This document shows positions 9,304 through 17,121 of a stretch of 64,000 nucleotides of DNA, in pieces. Both the position numbers and the translations under genes were made by a program. Where the stretch lies: contig CAJTIM010000017.1 of assembly GCA_910576325.1 (NCBI GenBank), forward strand, positions 34,724 to 98,723. Direction: 5' to 3'. Below the pieces are notes generated by a model that worked only from the letters and a program-made list of their open reading frames with translations, did not search any database and had not been told where the DNA came from. The first letter of the stretch is position 1, and each line of letters starts with the position of its first letter. The stretch comes from Clostridia bacterium (GTDB taxonomy: Bacteria > Bacillota > Clostridia > Lachnospirales > Lachnospiraceae).

Positions 9304-9705
9304 TTAAGCCTTCTTTTCAATAAACATCTTCCGCGTAATAAAATTGTAAACCATTACTACGGCCGTGGCAAAAATCTTTACCACCATATAGGCCCGCTTC
9401 ATATACCGGCCCAGCCATGCCACACCGGCCCACATGATCAGCTGATTGATCCCAAGGCCAATGAGGCTTAAGATTACAAAGACCGCAAACTGCTTGGTCT
9501 TGTCCGCTCCTTTGTCCGTATCAAAAACCACCGTGATGCTTAAGATATAGTTCACGGTCACGGATACCGCAAAGGAGCACCCGCTTGCGATAAGCTCCCC
9601 AAAACCGGCCAGCTCAACAAGAGCTACCATAATGCCGTAGTCAATAAAGAAGCACAGAAAGCCTACGGCGCCGAATTTTATGATTTGGGCAAATAATTTT
9701 TTCAT
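9304..9705 (-). CDS. GtrA family membrane protein
   Basis: 133 aa with four predicted membrane helices, the usual GtrA size and layout: FGAVGFLCFFIDYGIMVAL, a second helix at about 40-60, a third at about 73-92 and a last ending TAVVMVYNFITRKMFI. GtrA proteins are thought to help flip polyprenyl-phosphate-linked sugars used by GT-C glycosyltransferases outside the membrane. It lies 2 bp after the GDPD gene and before the CotH pair. No dedicated GtrB/GT-C partner is adjacent in this operon, although polyprenyl-P GT2s are nearby. Confidence 0.9.
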   Translation of the reverse strand: MKKLFAQIIKFGAVGFLCFFIDYGIMVALVELAGFGELIASGCSFAVSVTVNYILSITVVFDTDKGADKTKQFAVFVILSLIGLGINQLIMWAGVAWLGRYMKRAYMVVKIFATAVVMVYNFITRKMFIEKKA

Positions 9706-9707
9706 TA

Positions 9708-11180
9708 TTAATTTTCTCCATTTCCTTCCGGTTCATTCGGAATTAAAAAATCGGAATAATATCCATAAACTCCGCGAGGGGATACCTGCCATATATTACT
9801 TATATCATTTACCGTATGAATAAACAGGTTCAGGCCATTTTCCTCTGCCAGATCCATAAAATAATTACTGCCCAGGCAGCCCATAGGAACAGTCAAAACC
9901 CCGAAATTCTTCTCTCCTGCAAAAACTGCCGCCTCTACTTCAGCTCCCGGATTATCAGGCAGCTGATAGATCGTGAATATCCAATGCTTCACAGGATAAA
10001 TACGGCTGACCTTTTCATATTCCTCAATATTATATATCTGTACAATCAAATGCTCCAGCAAATCTTCATGCCCCGTTTCTTCAGCCAGTGAAACCAGTTC
10101 TTCCATTACCTCCATAAGATTTGTATTCTCATCCTGCTTCACATCCGTCACAAAGTAAAGCTCCGGATGTTCCGCCCAGATTTCCAGCAAGCCTTTTCCG
10201 CTCAAAGGAGTTAACATTCCAAAATATTTTTCACTTTCAAAGGTTTTTAAATCCGGAACCGTTCCGTCATAGGATACATCAAAATCATCCGAATACCAGG
10301 TGTGACGGCAGACTACTTCTTTATCAGCTGTCAGTCCCAAATCCACCTCCAATACCCGATACCCCTCCGCGATAGATTCCTCCAATGCCTCCTTTGTATT
10401 GGTATAGGTATATTCCCCTGCATTTCCAAGGGCGTGTGCAATCATACAGCTCTCCTCATACCACTGAAGCTCATGCTCCGCCAAGATATTGTGATCCGTC
10501 TCCCGGCAGACATTAACCAGAAATTCACCCAAAAACTCCTGCTTTCCCTCCTCGGTATAGGGGCCTTCCCAAAATACCCGTATGACAGCAATTCCTGTCT
10601 TGTGAACCTCTAAAATGCCATCCTCTGTTATGGTTACTATCTCCGGATTTTCACTTGCATAAGTCAAATTTTCCACCAATGCATTGGCCGGATACGGCTT
10701 TGGCTCCATAACCGGGCGATCCCCTGTATGAAGTAATGTATAATATTCGTTGGACGGCAAGTCTGACGGCATGGCAATCTCCATGCGAACTGCCTTCTGT
10801 ATCACGACAATCGGAAATTCTGCCTTTACCCAGGGGTTAAATTTTGCCTGTATTGTAATCATGGCTTCTCCCGGATTCCTGACCGTTAAAAGTCCATCCT
10901 CCGACACCTCCACAACTTCCGGCTGATCTGAACTATACACCAGCTTCCTGGATGCTATATCATTGTCTGCTACAAGCTCTGCCTGAATCTGTTCCTTCAA
11001 ATCCTCTTCATAACGTACGAAAGTATAACGTCCGTCTTCTCCCACAACATTTCCTATCTCTATAGCACGAATGGAAAACACAAACAGGTACAGCAAAAGC
11101 AGTACAACTGCTGCCGCAGCAAGAACCAATATTACAATCAGCGGCCATATTCTTTTTTTCTTTTTACGTATTCTCTTCAT
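9708..11180 (-). CDS. Membrane-anchored Ig-like (BIG2) and glycerophosphodiester phosphodiesterase-like protein
   Basis: 490 aa. A Lys/Arg-rich start and one membrane helix (about 12-35) lead to two BIG2-like modules (about 40-125 and 130-225), each with the pattern YSSDQPEVVEVSEDGLLTV / YASENPEIVTITEDGILEV. The rest resembles a GDPD barrel: MIAHALGN in place of the usual IAHRG, LEVDLGLTADKEVVCRH, YFVTDVKQD and LFIHTVND. The family hydrolyses glycerophosphodiesters. The IAHA substitution at a normally Arg position could alter catalysis. It sits 4 bp after an LtaS-like gene, so a poly-glycerol-phosphate polymer is a reasonable substrate guess. Confidence 0.82.
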   Translation of the reverse strand: MKRIRKKKKRIWPLIVILVLAAAAVVLLLLYLFVFSIRAIEIGNVVGEDGRYTFVRYEEDLKEQIQAELVADNDIASRKLVYSSDQPEVVEVSEDGLLTVRNPGEAMITIQAKFNPWVKAEFPIVVIQKAVRMEIAMPSDLPSNEYYTLLHTGDRPVMEPKPYPANALVENLTYASENPEIVTITEDGILEVHKTGIAVIRVFWEGPYTEEGKQEFLGEFLVNVCRETDHNILAEHELQWYEESCMIAHALGNAGEYTYTNTKEALEESIAEGYRVLEVDLGLTADKEVVCRHTWYSDDFDVSYDGTVPDLKTFESEKYFGMLTPLSGKGLLEIWAEHPELYFVTDVKQDENTNLMEVMEELVSLAEETGHEDLLEHLIVQIYNIEEYEKVSRIYPVKHWIFTIYQLPDNPGAEVEAAVFAGEKNFGVLTVPMGCLGSNYFMDLAEENGLNLFIHTVNDISNIWQVSPRGVYGYYSDFLIPNEPEGNGEN

Positions 11181-11184
11181 TTCT

Positions 11185-13011
11185 TTACTCCTCTTGCAGA
11201 TCCAAATTCAGCCGAAACAAGGCATCCAGACGGTGCCTTCGATCTGCCACATAATTATATTCCAGCAAACGATACCTTTTTAATATATCCGGCTCCTCCA
11301 TCTTGCTGCTCCAGGGAATATAGCTTCCATCCTTAAGATAATAGCCGTTTTTCCCCAAAACCGGAACCTCTTCCCACGCACTGAGCAGAAATTCATTGTA
11401 ACCTGTCAGCTCCAGATTGGCCAGCTCCAAAATCATGCTCCCCAGATAATTGGCGCTGATAGTTTCTATCTGCTTTTCTTCTATCTCGTAATTAGTCCAG
11501 ATAACAAGAGGCGTTACATACTGACGATCTGCCTCCTGAGGAGAAAGCTCCTTTAAGGACTTTCCATAAAGCTTTTCATAAAATTCCGTTTCTATAGCCG
11601 CCTGATGATCTCCAAACATTACAATCATGGTAGGTTCCTCTACCTGCGAAAAATATTCAATTAGATAAGCAAAGGCTTCATCCGATTTTTTCATAAGAGA
11701 AAGAAATCGGTCCGTCTGCGGATAACCGGCAAAATCGCCTGTTGCCTGAATCTCCTCCCGAAATTCCTCAAAGGCTTCCTCATAGCCTCCATGATTCTGC
11801 ATAGTAATATTAAAAATGAAAAGCCTCTCTCCTTCCGCCTTTTCCTGGTAACGCTCAATTAAGCGGTCATAATTTCCTTTGTCACTGGCATAATTGCGCA
11901 GCAGCTCTACCTCCTGATAACCGGAGCTGGAAATAAACTCATCAAAGCCCATATAGCCGTAAACAGTTTTCCGGTTCCAATTGCCGGAGATATTCGGATG
12001 CATGGCTACTGCCGTATAGCCCTGTGCCTTTAAGGTGCTGGCAAGACCATACTCGTTTTCCTTGCAGTAGGGCTGATATGCGCTGATCACATATGGCAGA
12101 AAGCTCATGGTATTTCCCGTAAGCGCTTCATACTCCGTATTGCTGGTTCCTCCGCCAAAAACCTGCACATAAAGCTCACTTTTGATTGTATTTTTCTCAA
12201 GACTTTTTATAAAAGGAAAAAACTCCTCATTTGTTTCAAATTCTCCTATCACCCGCATATCGGACAAACTTTCGTTCATAATCACAATAATGTTCTCAGG
12301 CGTAATGTCAGAGATCGGCTTCCTCTCATAGACCGTCTGATCCGCTGCCTCCTGTACTCCGGAAAGAGAATATCCCCCCGGTTTTTCAAAAACTGAGGAC
12401 TTTAGAAGAATGGCTGTAGATGTGGCATATCCAAAATCCTGATAACTGCCGGAAAGACTCCACCAGAAAATATCATCATCAACGTCCGCCAGTGGCAGCT
12501 TAATGTCAAATTTATAAAAGGCAAGCAGCCAAGCCGCACAAAATGCCAGATAAGAGCCAACAAAAATTCCCCTTCTCTTCCAGGTCAGCTTGTCCACCCT
12601 GGTATGCCAGAGAAGAAAAATTGTAATCGCCAAGAGCAGACCACCCAATGCTACAGAATTTGACCATCCTATTTTATAATTGGAAACTACTGCTGCCGCT
12701 GTCCGCCAGGCAAACAGATCCTGCGGCAGCATAAAAGGGGTTCCCCGAAACTGCAGCACATAATAATCCACAGCTGCAATGATATAGAGTATGGCCGTCG
12801 TCCCTATCATAGCTGCCCGAAAACGGTTGATGCATAAAAATGCCAATACGTAAATCATATAATAAAACAGTACATTGACAAAAGCCCTCATAAAATTGAT
12901 GGACAGCAGATTTCCCGTTGTCACCTCAAATATTACATATCCAAGCACCGGCATCAGGCATCCCAGCACCCAGCCATGGGGAATAATAAATTTTAACTTT
13001 TTCATAAACAT
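11185..13011 (-). CDS. LTA synthase-like sulfatase-fold phosphoglycerol transferase
   Basis: 608 aa. Five membrane helices (first about 180 residues) precede an extracellular sulfatase-fold domain. Catalytic features match LtaS: metal-binding Glu in IIVIMNESLSD, nucleophile Thr in GGGTSNTEYEALTGN, and FGDHQAAI as the distal metal site. Such enzymes polymerise or transfer glycerol phosphate from phosphatidylglycerol. Start: ATG 13011 (or 13005) just after AGAGGAG. An upstream in-frame ATG at 13032 has no ribosome site and lies almost at the expected transcription start. First gene of the leftward operon, with its promoter at 13044-13072. Confidence 0.9.
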   Translation of the reverse strand: MFMKKLKFIIPHGWVLGCLMPVLGYVIFEVTTGNLLSINFMRAFVNVLFYYMIYVLAFLCINRFRAAMIGTTAILYIIAAVDYYVLQFRGTPFMLPQDLFAWRTAAAVVSNYKIGWSNSVALGGLLLAITIFLLWHTRVDKLTWKRRGIFVGSYLAFCAAWLLAFYKFDIKLPLADVDDDIFWWSLSGSYQDFGYATSTAILLKSSVFEKPGGYSLSGVQEAADQTVYERKPISDITPENIIVIMNESLSDMRVIGEFETNEEFFPFIKSLEKNTIKSELYVQVFGGGTSNTEYEALTGNTMSFLPYVISAYQPYCKENEYGLASTLKAQGYTAVAMHPNISGNWNRKTVYGYMGFDEFISSSGYQEVELLRNYASDKGNYDRLIERYQEKAEGERLFIFNITMQNHGGYEEAFEEFREEIQATGDFAGYPQTDRFLSLMKKSDEAFAYLIEYFSQVEEPTMIVMFGDHQAAIETEFYEKLYGKSLKELSPQEADRQYVTPLVIWTNYEIEEKQIETISANYLGSMILELANLELTGYNEFLLSAWEEVPVLGKNGYYLKDGSYIPWSSKMEEPDILKRYRLLEYNYVADRRHRLDALFRLNLDLQEE

Positions 13012-13043
13012 ATAACTCCTCTGATTGTGCATGTTAATTTATC

Positions 13044-13072
13044 ATTATACACGTTTTTTCCCCAATTGTAAA
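13044..13072 (-). promoter_or_regulatory. Sigma-A-type promoter for the leftward LtaS-like operon
   Basis: On the minus strand TTTACA (13072-13067) and a perfect TATAAT (13049-13044) are separated by 17 bp. Transcription would start near 13037 and read into the gene starting at 13011. It faces away from the rightward promoter at 13089-13117. Confidence 0.75.
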
Positions 13073-13088
13073 ACTTTTCGCATCTCCA

Positions 13089-13117
13089 TTGATAAATTCA
13101 GAAAAAGCCTGTATACT
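13089..13117 (+). promoter_or_regulatory. Sigma-A-type promoter for the GT2 gene at 13171
   Basis: TTGATA (13089-13094), 17 bp, TATACT (13112-13117). The start would be near 13124, giving a leader of about 45 bases to the GT2 start codon. Confidence 0.72.
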
Positions 13118-13170
13118 GAATGGCATATATACAACCTTAAACATCCATGGAAAGGATGCCTATTTTAATT

Positions 13171-14154
13171 ATGAAAAAATTATCCTTTGTGATTCCCTGC
13201 TACGGTTCGGAAAACACCATAGAAATTGTTGTGCAGGAATTAATTGATACGCTTCATCAAAGACCGGAATACGACTATGAGATTGTTCTTGTAAACGACT
13301 GCTCCCCGGACCATGTCTGGGAGCGTATCCGCGCCTTGGTTCTAAAGAATCCCCGGATTACCGGAATCAACCTGGCTAAAAACTTCGGACAGCACTCTGC
13401 GCTGATGGCCGGCTACCACAGATGTACGGGAGATCTTATCATCTCTCTGGACGATGACGGTCAGACGCCTGCCTGTGAACTCTTTATCCTAGTGGATAAG
13501 ATCCTGGAAGAGTGGGACGTAGTCTACGCCTCCTATGAACATAAAATGCACAGCGGTTTCCGGAACTTCGGTACCTGGATGAATGAAAAAATGACAGAAA
13601 GCCTTCTGGGAAAGCCAAAGGGTTTAAGAGTTACGAGCTACTTTATTATGCAGCGCTTTATTATGGATGAAATTCTGCGCTATCAAAATCCCTATCCCTA
13701 TATTGAGGGCCTAATTTTCCGTGCCACCAAACACATTGCCAATGTCCCTGTCACACACCATAATCGCATGGTCGGCGAGTCCGGATATACCTTTAAAAAG
13801 CTGATAAGCCTCTGGTTCAACGGCTTTACTGCTTTTTCCGTCAAACCTCTGCGAATCGCCACTCTGTGCGGAACAGCCTTCGCATTCCTTGGCTTCTGCT
13901 ACGGCCTTTATGTAGTAATCCGCAAGCTGGTTGATCCCACCATTGAAATGGGCTGGAGCTCCATTATTTCCTCTATCTTTCTTATGGGCGGCCTTATTCT
14001 TGTTATGCTGGGGCTGATTGGCGAGTACATCGGGCGTATCTACATCAGCATCAACAATTCCCCCCAGTATACCATCCGCGAAGTTTTCACAGCACCTCAG
14101 ACGGAAGATGTACAAAACTTAACTATAGAAGATGAATATTCCAAAAAGAATTAA
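13171..14154 (+). CDS. GT2 polyprenyl-phosphate glycosyltransferase (GtrB/ArnC-like)
   Basis: 327 aa. N-terminal GT-A domain: LSFVIPCYGSENTIE, VLVNDCSPD, NFGQHSALMAGY and LDDDGQTP (metal site). Two C-terminal membrane helices (about 225-300) end in GLIGEYIGRIYI. This is the standard form of enzymes that load a sugar onto polyprenyl phosphate. ATG 13171 is preferred because MKKLSFVIP begins the domain; ATGs at 13147 and 13156 are in frame, with GGAAAGGA lying between 13149 and 13156. It is a single-gene unit with its own promoter and terminator, and its 3' end overlaps the convergent SMR-type gene by 36 bp. The neighbouring ArnE/F-like pair could flip its product. Confidence 0.88.
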   Translation: MKKLSFVIPCYGSENTIEIVVQELIDTLHQRPEYDYEIVLVNDCSPDHVWERIRALVLKNPRITGINLAKNFGQHSALMAGYHRCTGDLIISLDDDGQTPACELFILVDKILEEWDVVYASYEHKMHSGFRNFGTWMNEKMTESLLGKPKGLRVTSYFIMQRFIMDEILRYQNPYPYIEGLIFRATKHIANVPVTHHNRMVGESGYTFKKLISLWFNGFTAFSVKPLRIATLCGTAFAFLGFCYGLYVVIRKLVDPTIEMGWSSIISSIFLMGGLILVMLGLIGEYIGRIYISINNSPQYTIREVFTAPQTEDVQNLTIEDEYSKKN

Positions 14155-14460
14155 GCTGTTTCCCAACAGCTTTTTTTTTGTTATTTTTTCACCAAAAAAG
14201 AAACGGCTCAAGAACATCACCAGTACAAAGCCCAGAGCCTCTATGACAGCTCCGTTTTTATACTCCAGTCCAACATAGCCCCCCACCGTCAGCAGTGTGG
14301 ACAGCACCATCATTCCATATCCGACAATCACCAGAGGATTCATATATTCCCGAATCAGGGATTCATATGTCTTTCCTGCACTCTTTTTCAGAAGAATCTG
14401 GGAAAAGGATGCCACAACTACGGACAGCACCAGCAGCAGCATATATTTATTCACCATCAC
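14119..14460 (-). CDS. SMR/EamA-type small multidrug-like transporter (ArnE/F-like), subunit 2
   Basis: 113 aa with four membrane helices. Motifs typical of the small DMT/SMR group: SQILLKKSAG and GAVIEALGFVLVMFLSRFFFGEKIT. Paired small proteins of this kind (ArnE/ArnF) flip polyprenyl-phosphate-linked amino sugars. It may start at GTG 14460 or ATG 14457, both inside the end of the upstream partner, so translation is probably coupled. Its last codons overlap the convergent GT2 gene, and the coding stretch KKKLLGNSL contains the terminator of that gene on the other strand. Confidence 0.82.
   Translation of the reverse strand: MMVNKYMLLLVLSVVVASFSQILLKKSAGKTYESLIREYMNPLVIVGYGMMVLSTLLTVGGYVGLEYKNGAVIEALGFVLVMFLSRFFFGEKITKKKLLGNSLILFGIFIFYS
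14153..14179 (+). terminator. Rho-independent terminator of the GT2 gene, inside the convergent gene
   Basis: Perfect 8-bp stem AAGCTGTT / AACAGCTT with loop TCCC, followed by a run of Ts to 14179. It begins within the stop codon of the GT2 gene and lies wholly inside the 3' coding part of the leftward SMR-type gene. Confidence 0.85.
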
Positions 14461-14794
14461 TGTTCACTATCATTGTTCCTGCGAAAACAACGACTACTCC
14501 TATGATATTTTTTAAGGTCAGTGCTTCATGGAAAAAAAGCACCGTCCATATCAGCGACCACAGAATCGCCATAGAACGGTTGGCATAAGCCACTGACAAA
14601 TCGCAGCGTTTGATAATCTGCTGCCAGGCAATGGCATACCCTCCCAGGATGAGAATCTCAATGCCATAAAAGAATATAAACGGGAAGCTCAAGGCCTCAT
14701 AACCAGAGGCCAGCTTTGCCATCACACCTGATAAGGTATAAACCATTACTACTAACTGAAGAGCCAGTATTGTTTTAAATGAAATCTTTTTCAT
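14447..14794 (-). CDS. SMR/EamA-type small multidrug-like transporter (ArnE/F-like), subunit 1
   Basis: 115 aa, four membrane helices. It carries the Trp-rich loop AWQQIIKRCDLSVAYA and SMAILWSLIWTVLFFHEALTL, as in EamA/SMR half-size transporters. It starts at ATG 14794, overlapping the stop of the ATP-grasp gene as ATGA, and overlaps the second subunit by up to 14 bp. Two unequal half-size proteins in tandem imply a heterodimer like ArnE/ArnF. A role in moving a lipid-linked amino sugar fits the RffA aminotransferase upstream but is inferred. Confidence 0.82.
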   Translation of the reverse strand: MKKISFKTILALQLVVMVYTLSGVMAKLASGYEALSFPFIFFYGIEILILGGYAIAWQQIIKRCDLSVAYANRSMAILWSLIWTVLFFHEALTLKNIIGVVVVFAGTMIVNSDGE

Positions 14795-15933
14795 AATTCT
14801 ATATACTCCTTCGCCTGCTCCAGATTTTCAAAGGTTAAAATATAATATCCGAACCGCGCAGAGCTGTCCGTAACCTTCCCGTCCGTTATCGGTGCCATTT
14901 CACTGATAAAACAGATATGCTCCGGAGCTCTATGCTTTAAATCTTCTAACAGTCTAAGGTCTTCCTGACAGAAGACAAAGCGAATATAGGCCGCATGCTC
15001 CTTTTGTCTTCTTACCGGCCCCGGCTTCTTGCCGCAGGCAATGTCTATGACTTTCCCTACATAATCATATCCAGTAGACAGCGGCACCAAATGAGATCCG
15101 ATACAGTCCCCTCCCATGCGGGCTCCTACCTCAATGATCTTCACTGTATCCTTTTCATCTATCATAAATTCTGTATGAGACGCCCCGTTTTCCACCTTCA
15201 GAGCATTGAGTGCTTTAAAAACTGCCTGCCTGATTTTATCTGTCTGTTCCGCGGAAAGTCCTGAAGGTTCCAAATGAGCGGTCTCAATAAAATTAGGTGC
15301 TCCTGTGGTATATTTCTTTGTCAGAGCCAGAAGTTGATGCTCTCCCCGATATGAAATACATTCACAGCTATATTCCTCACCTGTCAGATACTCTTCAACC
15401 ACAGCCCTTTTTTCAAAGGAATTCTCTACCGCAAGTTTTTTTGCCTCCAAAAAGCCGCTCCAATCGGTAAGCTTTGTTATGCCCCGGCTGCCGGAACGAT
15501 CCGTAGGTTTTACTATTACCGGAAGTTTTAAACCCCTTATCTCTTCCGCCTTTGTCTCCCCATCCACCCTTGTAAATCCCGGAACCGATACACCTGCTGC
15601 CAAAAAAGCCTCCCGCATAGCGTATTTATTAGTGGACACCCTTGTACATTCCATGGAATTGCAGGGAAGCCCCAGACTCCCAGCCACCTCATTCACCGTC
15701 AGCATGGCTAAATCCGAACCAATAGAAGCCACCGCATCCGGACGAATTTTCTTACATTCCTTTAAGATTCTATCCCGCTCCACAATACTGATGGGGTAAA
15801 AAAAATCAGCTGTTCTTTCTCCCACCGATCCGTCCTTCCATGCAAAAACGTGGGTTTCAAAGCCCATCTCCTTTGCCTTTAAAATCAGCGGATTTTGAAA
15901 ATCATTGGCGCCTATAATTACAATCTTCTTCAT
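14791..15933 (-). CDS. ATP-grasp domain protein
   Basis: 380 aa. N-terminal Rossmann-like pre-ATP-grasp domain (MKKIVIIGANDFQNPLILKA), then an ATP-grasp fold: LPVIVKPTDRSGSRGITKL (ATP-binding Lys and flexible loop), VVEEYLTGEEYSCE, and IIEVGARMGGDCIGSHL for Mg/ATP. Such enzymes ligate a carboxylate, often an amino acid, to an amine or thiol. The start is ATG 15933, preceded by AAAGGAGAGG; a longer reading (from 16044) would run back through the upstream gene. The position after an aminotransferase and GT-C-like gene suggests modification of an amino-sugar; the substrate is not known. Confidence 0.87.
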   Translation of the reverse strand: MKKIVIIGANDFQNPLILKAKEMGFETHVFAWKDGSVGERTADFFYPISIVERDRILKECKKIRPDAVASIGSDLAMLTVNEVAGSLGLPCNSMECTRVSTNKYAMREAFLAAGVSVPGFTRVDGETKAEEIRGLKLPVIVKPTDRSGSRGITKLTDWSGFLEAKKLAVENSFEKRAVVEEYLTGEEYSCECISYRGEHQLLALTKKYTTGAPNFIETAHLEPSGLSAEQTDKIRQAVFKALNALKVENGASHTEFMIDEKDTVKIIEVGARMGGDCIGSHLVPLSTGYDYVGKVIDIACGKKPGPVRRQKEHAAYIRFVFCQEDLRLLEDLKHRAPEHICFISEMAPITDGKVTDSSARFGYYILTFENLEQAKEYIEL

Positions 15934-15944
15934 ATACCTCTCCT

Positions 15945-17114
15945 TTAGCACTGCCATGAAGAAAAAATCAGAATCCAAATATAATACCACACTCCGGAAA
16001 TAACATGATACAAAAACAACAGATTTCCTGCTGCCCGAATCCATGTCTTCTCCCAGCTATGCTGATAAAACCTCAGGGCCGTCATGACAAACAATACAAA
16101 CATGGCCAGCTGCATGCACCACTCAAAATTTCCTGATGCTGGTTCTGTCTCCTCAATAAATAGAATAAATTCCAGCAAGGAAATCACATAAAACAAAACC
16201 GCCAGCCACAGAGGCTTATCTGAAAAAACCTTCTTTGCTCCCAAAGCGACCAGCACAAAAAGAGGAAAAGCAATTCCAATCAGAATCGAAATCAGTGGAT
16301 TTGGAGAATCCAGTTTCATCACTTCAAAGGGTCGTATTCCAATTTTTCTGTTTTCTTCCACACCAAACATCAACAGATACTGGACAATAAAATAAATCCC
16401 TGACGGAACAAACATAAGCGCTGCGTTCAGACTGAACCCAAAGGTTCTTCCCCGATTGGGAAACAGCTCCAGCAAAAGGAACAGGGCTGCTGCCGGAAGA
16501 AATCCCTGAATAAAAGAGGGTTTTATAAAGCAGCTCAAAAGCAGAAGCAGAGACGTCTTTACAAGAAGCCCTATCTGCACCTTGTTCCATTCCCGATACA
16601 GCTCCAAAAAACAGAGAAAACACAGCAAGGCCACTGGCTTCACAGCAAGGTTCGTGGGATTATGCCAGATAGTCGGACTGCTCTGTCCTAAGTAAATCTC
16701 CTGATTAAACCAAGGCATATATAAAGCTGTCACAAAAAGCAAACATATTGTGAGGATGGTACACTTCCAAACAGACCAGCTTCCTTCCATTTCCTTCTTC
16801 ACAAACAAATACAGCAGAATTCCTGCTGCTCCCAAAAAACAGGCGGTCACAAGCGCTGCCGACCACTCTCGTCCAATGGGAAACAGCCAGTTTATTGCTT
16901 TCACACAGAAATGCCATACCGGATAAGAGTAAAATTTGTTAAACTTAGGTTCCAGGGGTTCCCCGACAGCCCAGCGGGAATGTGTGCGGAAATCCGTATA
17001 TTCTTTGCCTATCTCTACCTTTGTCATCACCAAAGCAGCCGCAAACATAAGCAGAAAGCAAAGCCACAAACCCAAGTCCTGTTTTCGCTTTTTATCAATT
17101 TTTTGCTTATCCAT
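15945..17114 (-). CDS. Multi-pass membrane protein, probable GT-C-type glycosyltransferase
   Basis: 389 aa with about nine or ten hydrophobic helices. Start chosen at ATG 17114 after GAGGAG, rather than an in-frame ATG at 17168 inside the upstream gene. The first extracellular loop has charged residues and a YSYPVWH motif (about residue 60), followed by IWHNPTNLAVKP near residue 150. This first-loop pattern resembles GT-C enzymes that use polyprenyl-P-sugar donors, but I do not recognise a named family. Between the RffA and ATP-grasp genes, it could transfer the modified amino sugar outside the membrane. Confidence 0.7.
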   Translation of the reverse strand: MDKQKIDKKRKQDLGLWLCFLLMFAAALVMTKVEIGKEYTDFRTHSRWAVGEPLEPKFNKFYSYPVWHFCVKAINWLFPIGREWSAALVTACFLGAAGILLYLFVKKEMEGSWSVWKCTILTICLLFVTALYMPWFNQEIYLGQSSPTIWHNPTNLAVKPVALLCFLCFLELYREWNKVQIGLLVKTSLLLLLSCFIKPSFIQGFLPAAALFLLLELFPNRGRTFGFSLNAALMFVPSGIYFIVQYLLMFGVEENRKIGIRPFEVMKLDSPNPLISILIGIAFPLFVLVALGAKKVFSDKPLWLAVLFYVISLLEFILFIEETEPASGNFEWCMQLAMFVLFVMTALRFYQHSWEKTWIRAAGNLLFLYHVISGVWYYIWILIFSSWQC

Positions 17115-17121
17115 ATTCTCC

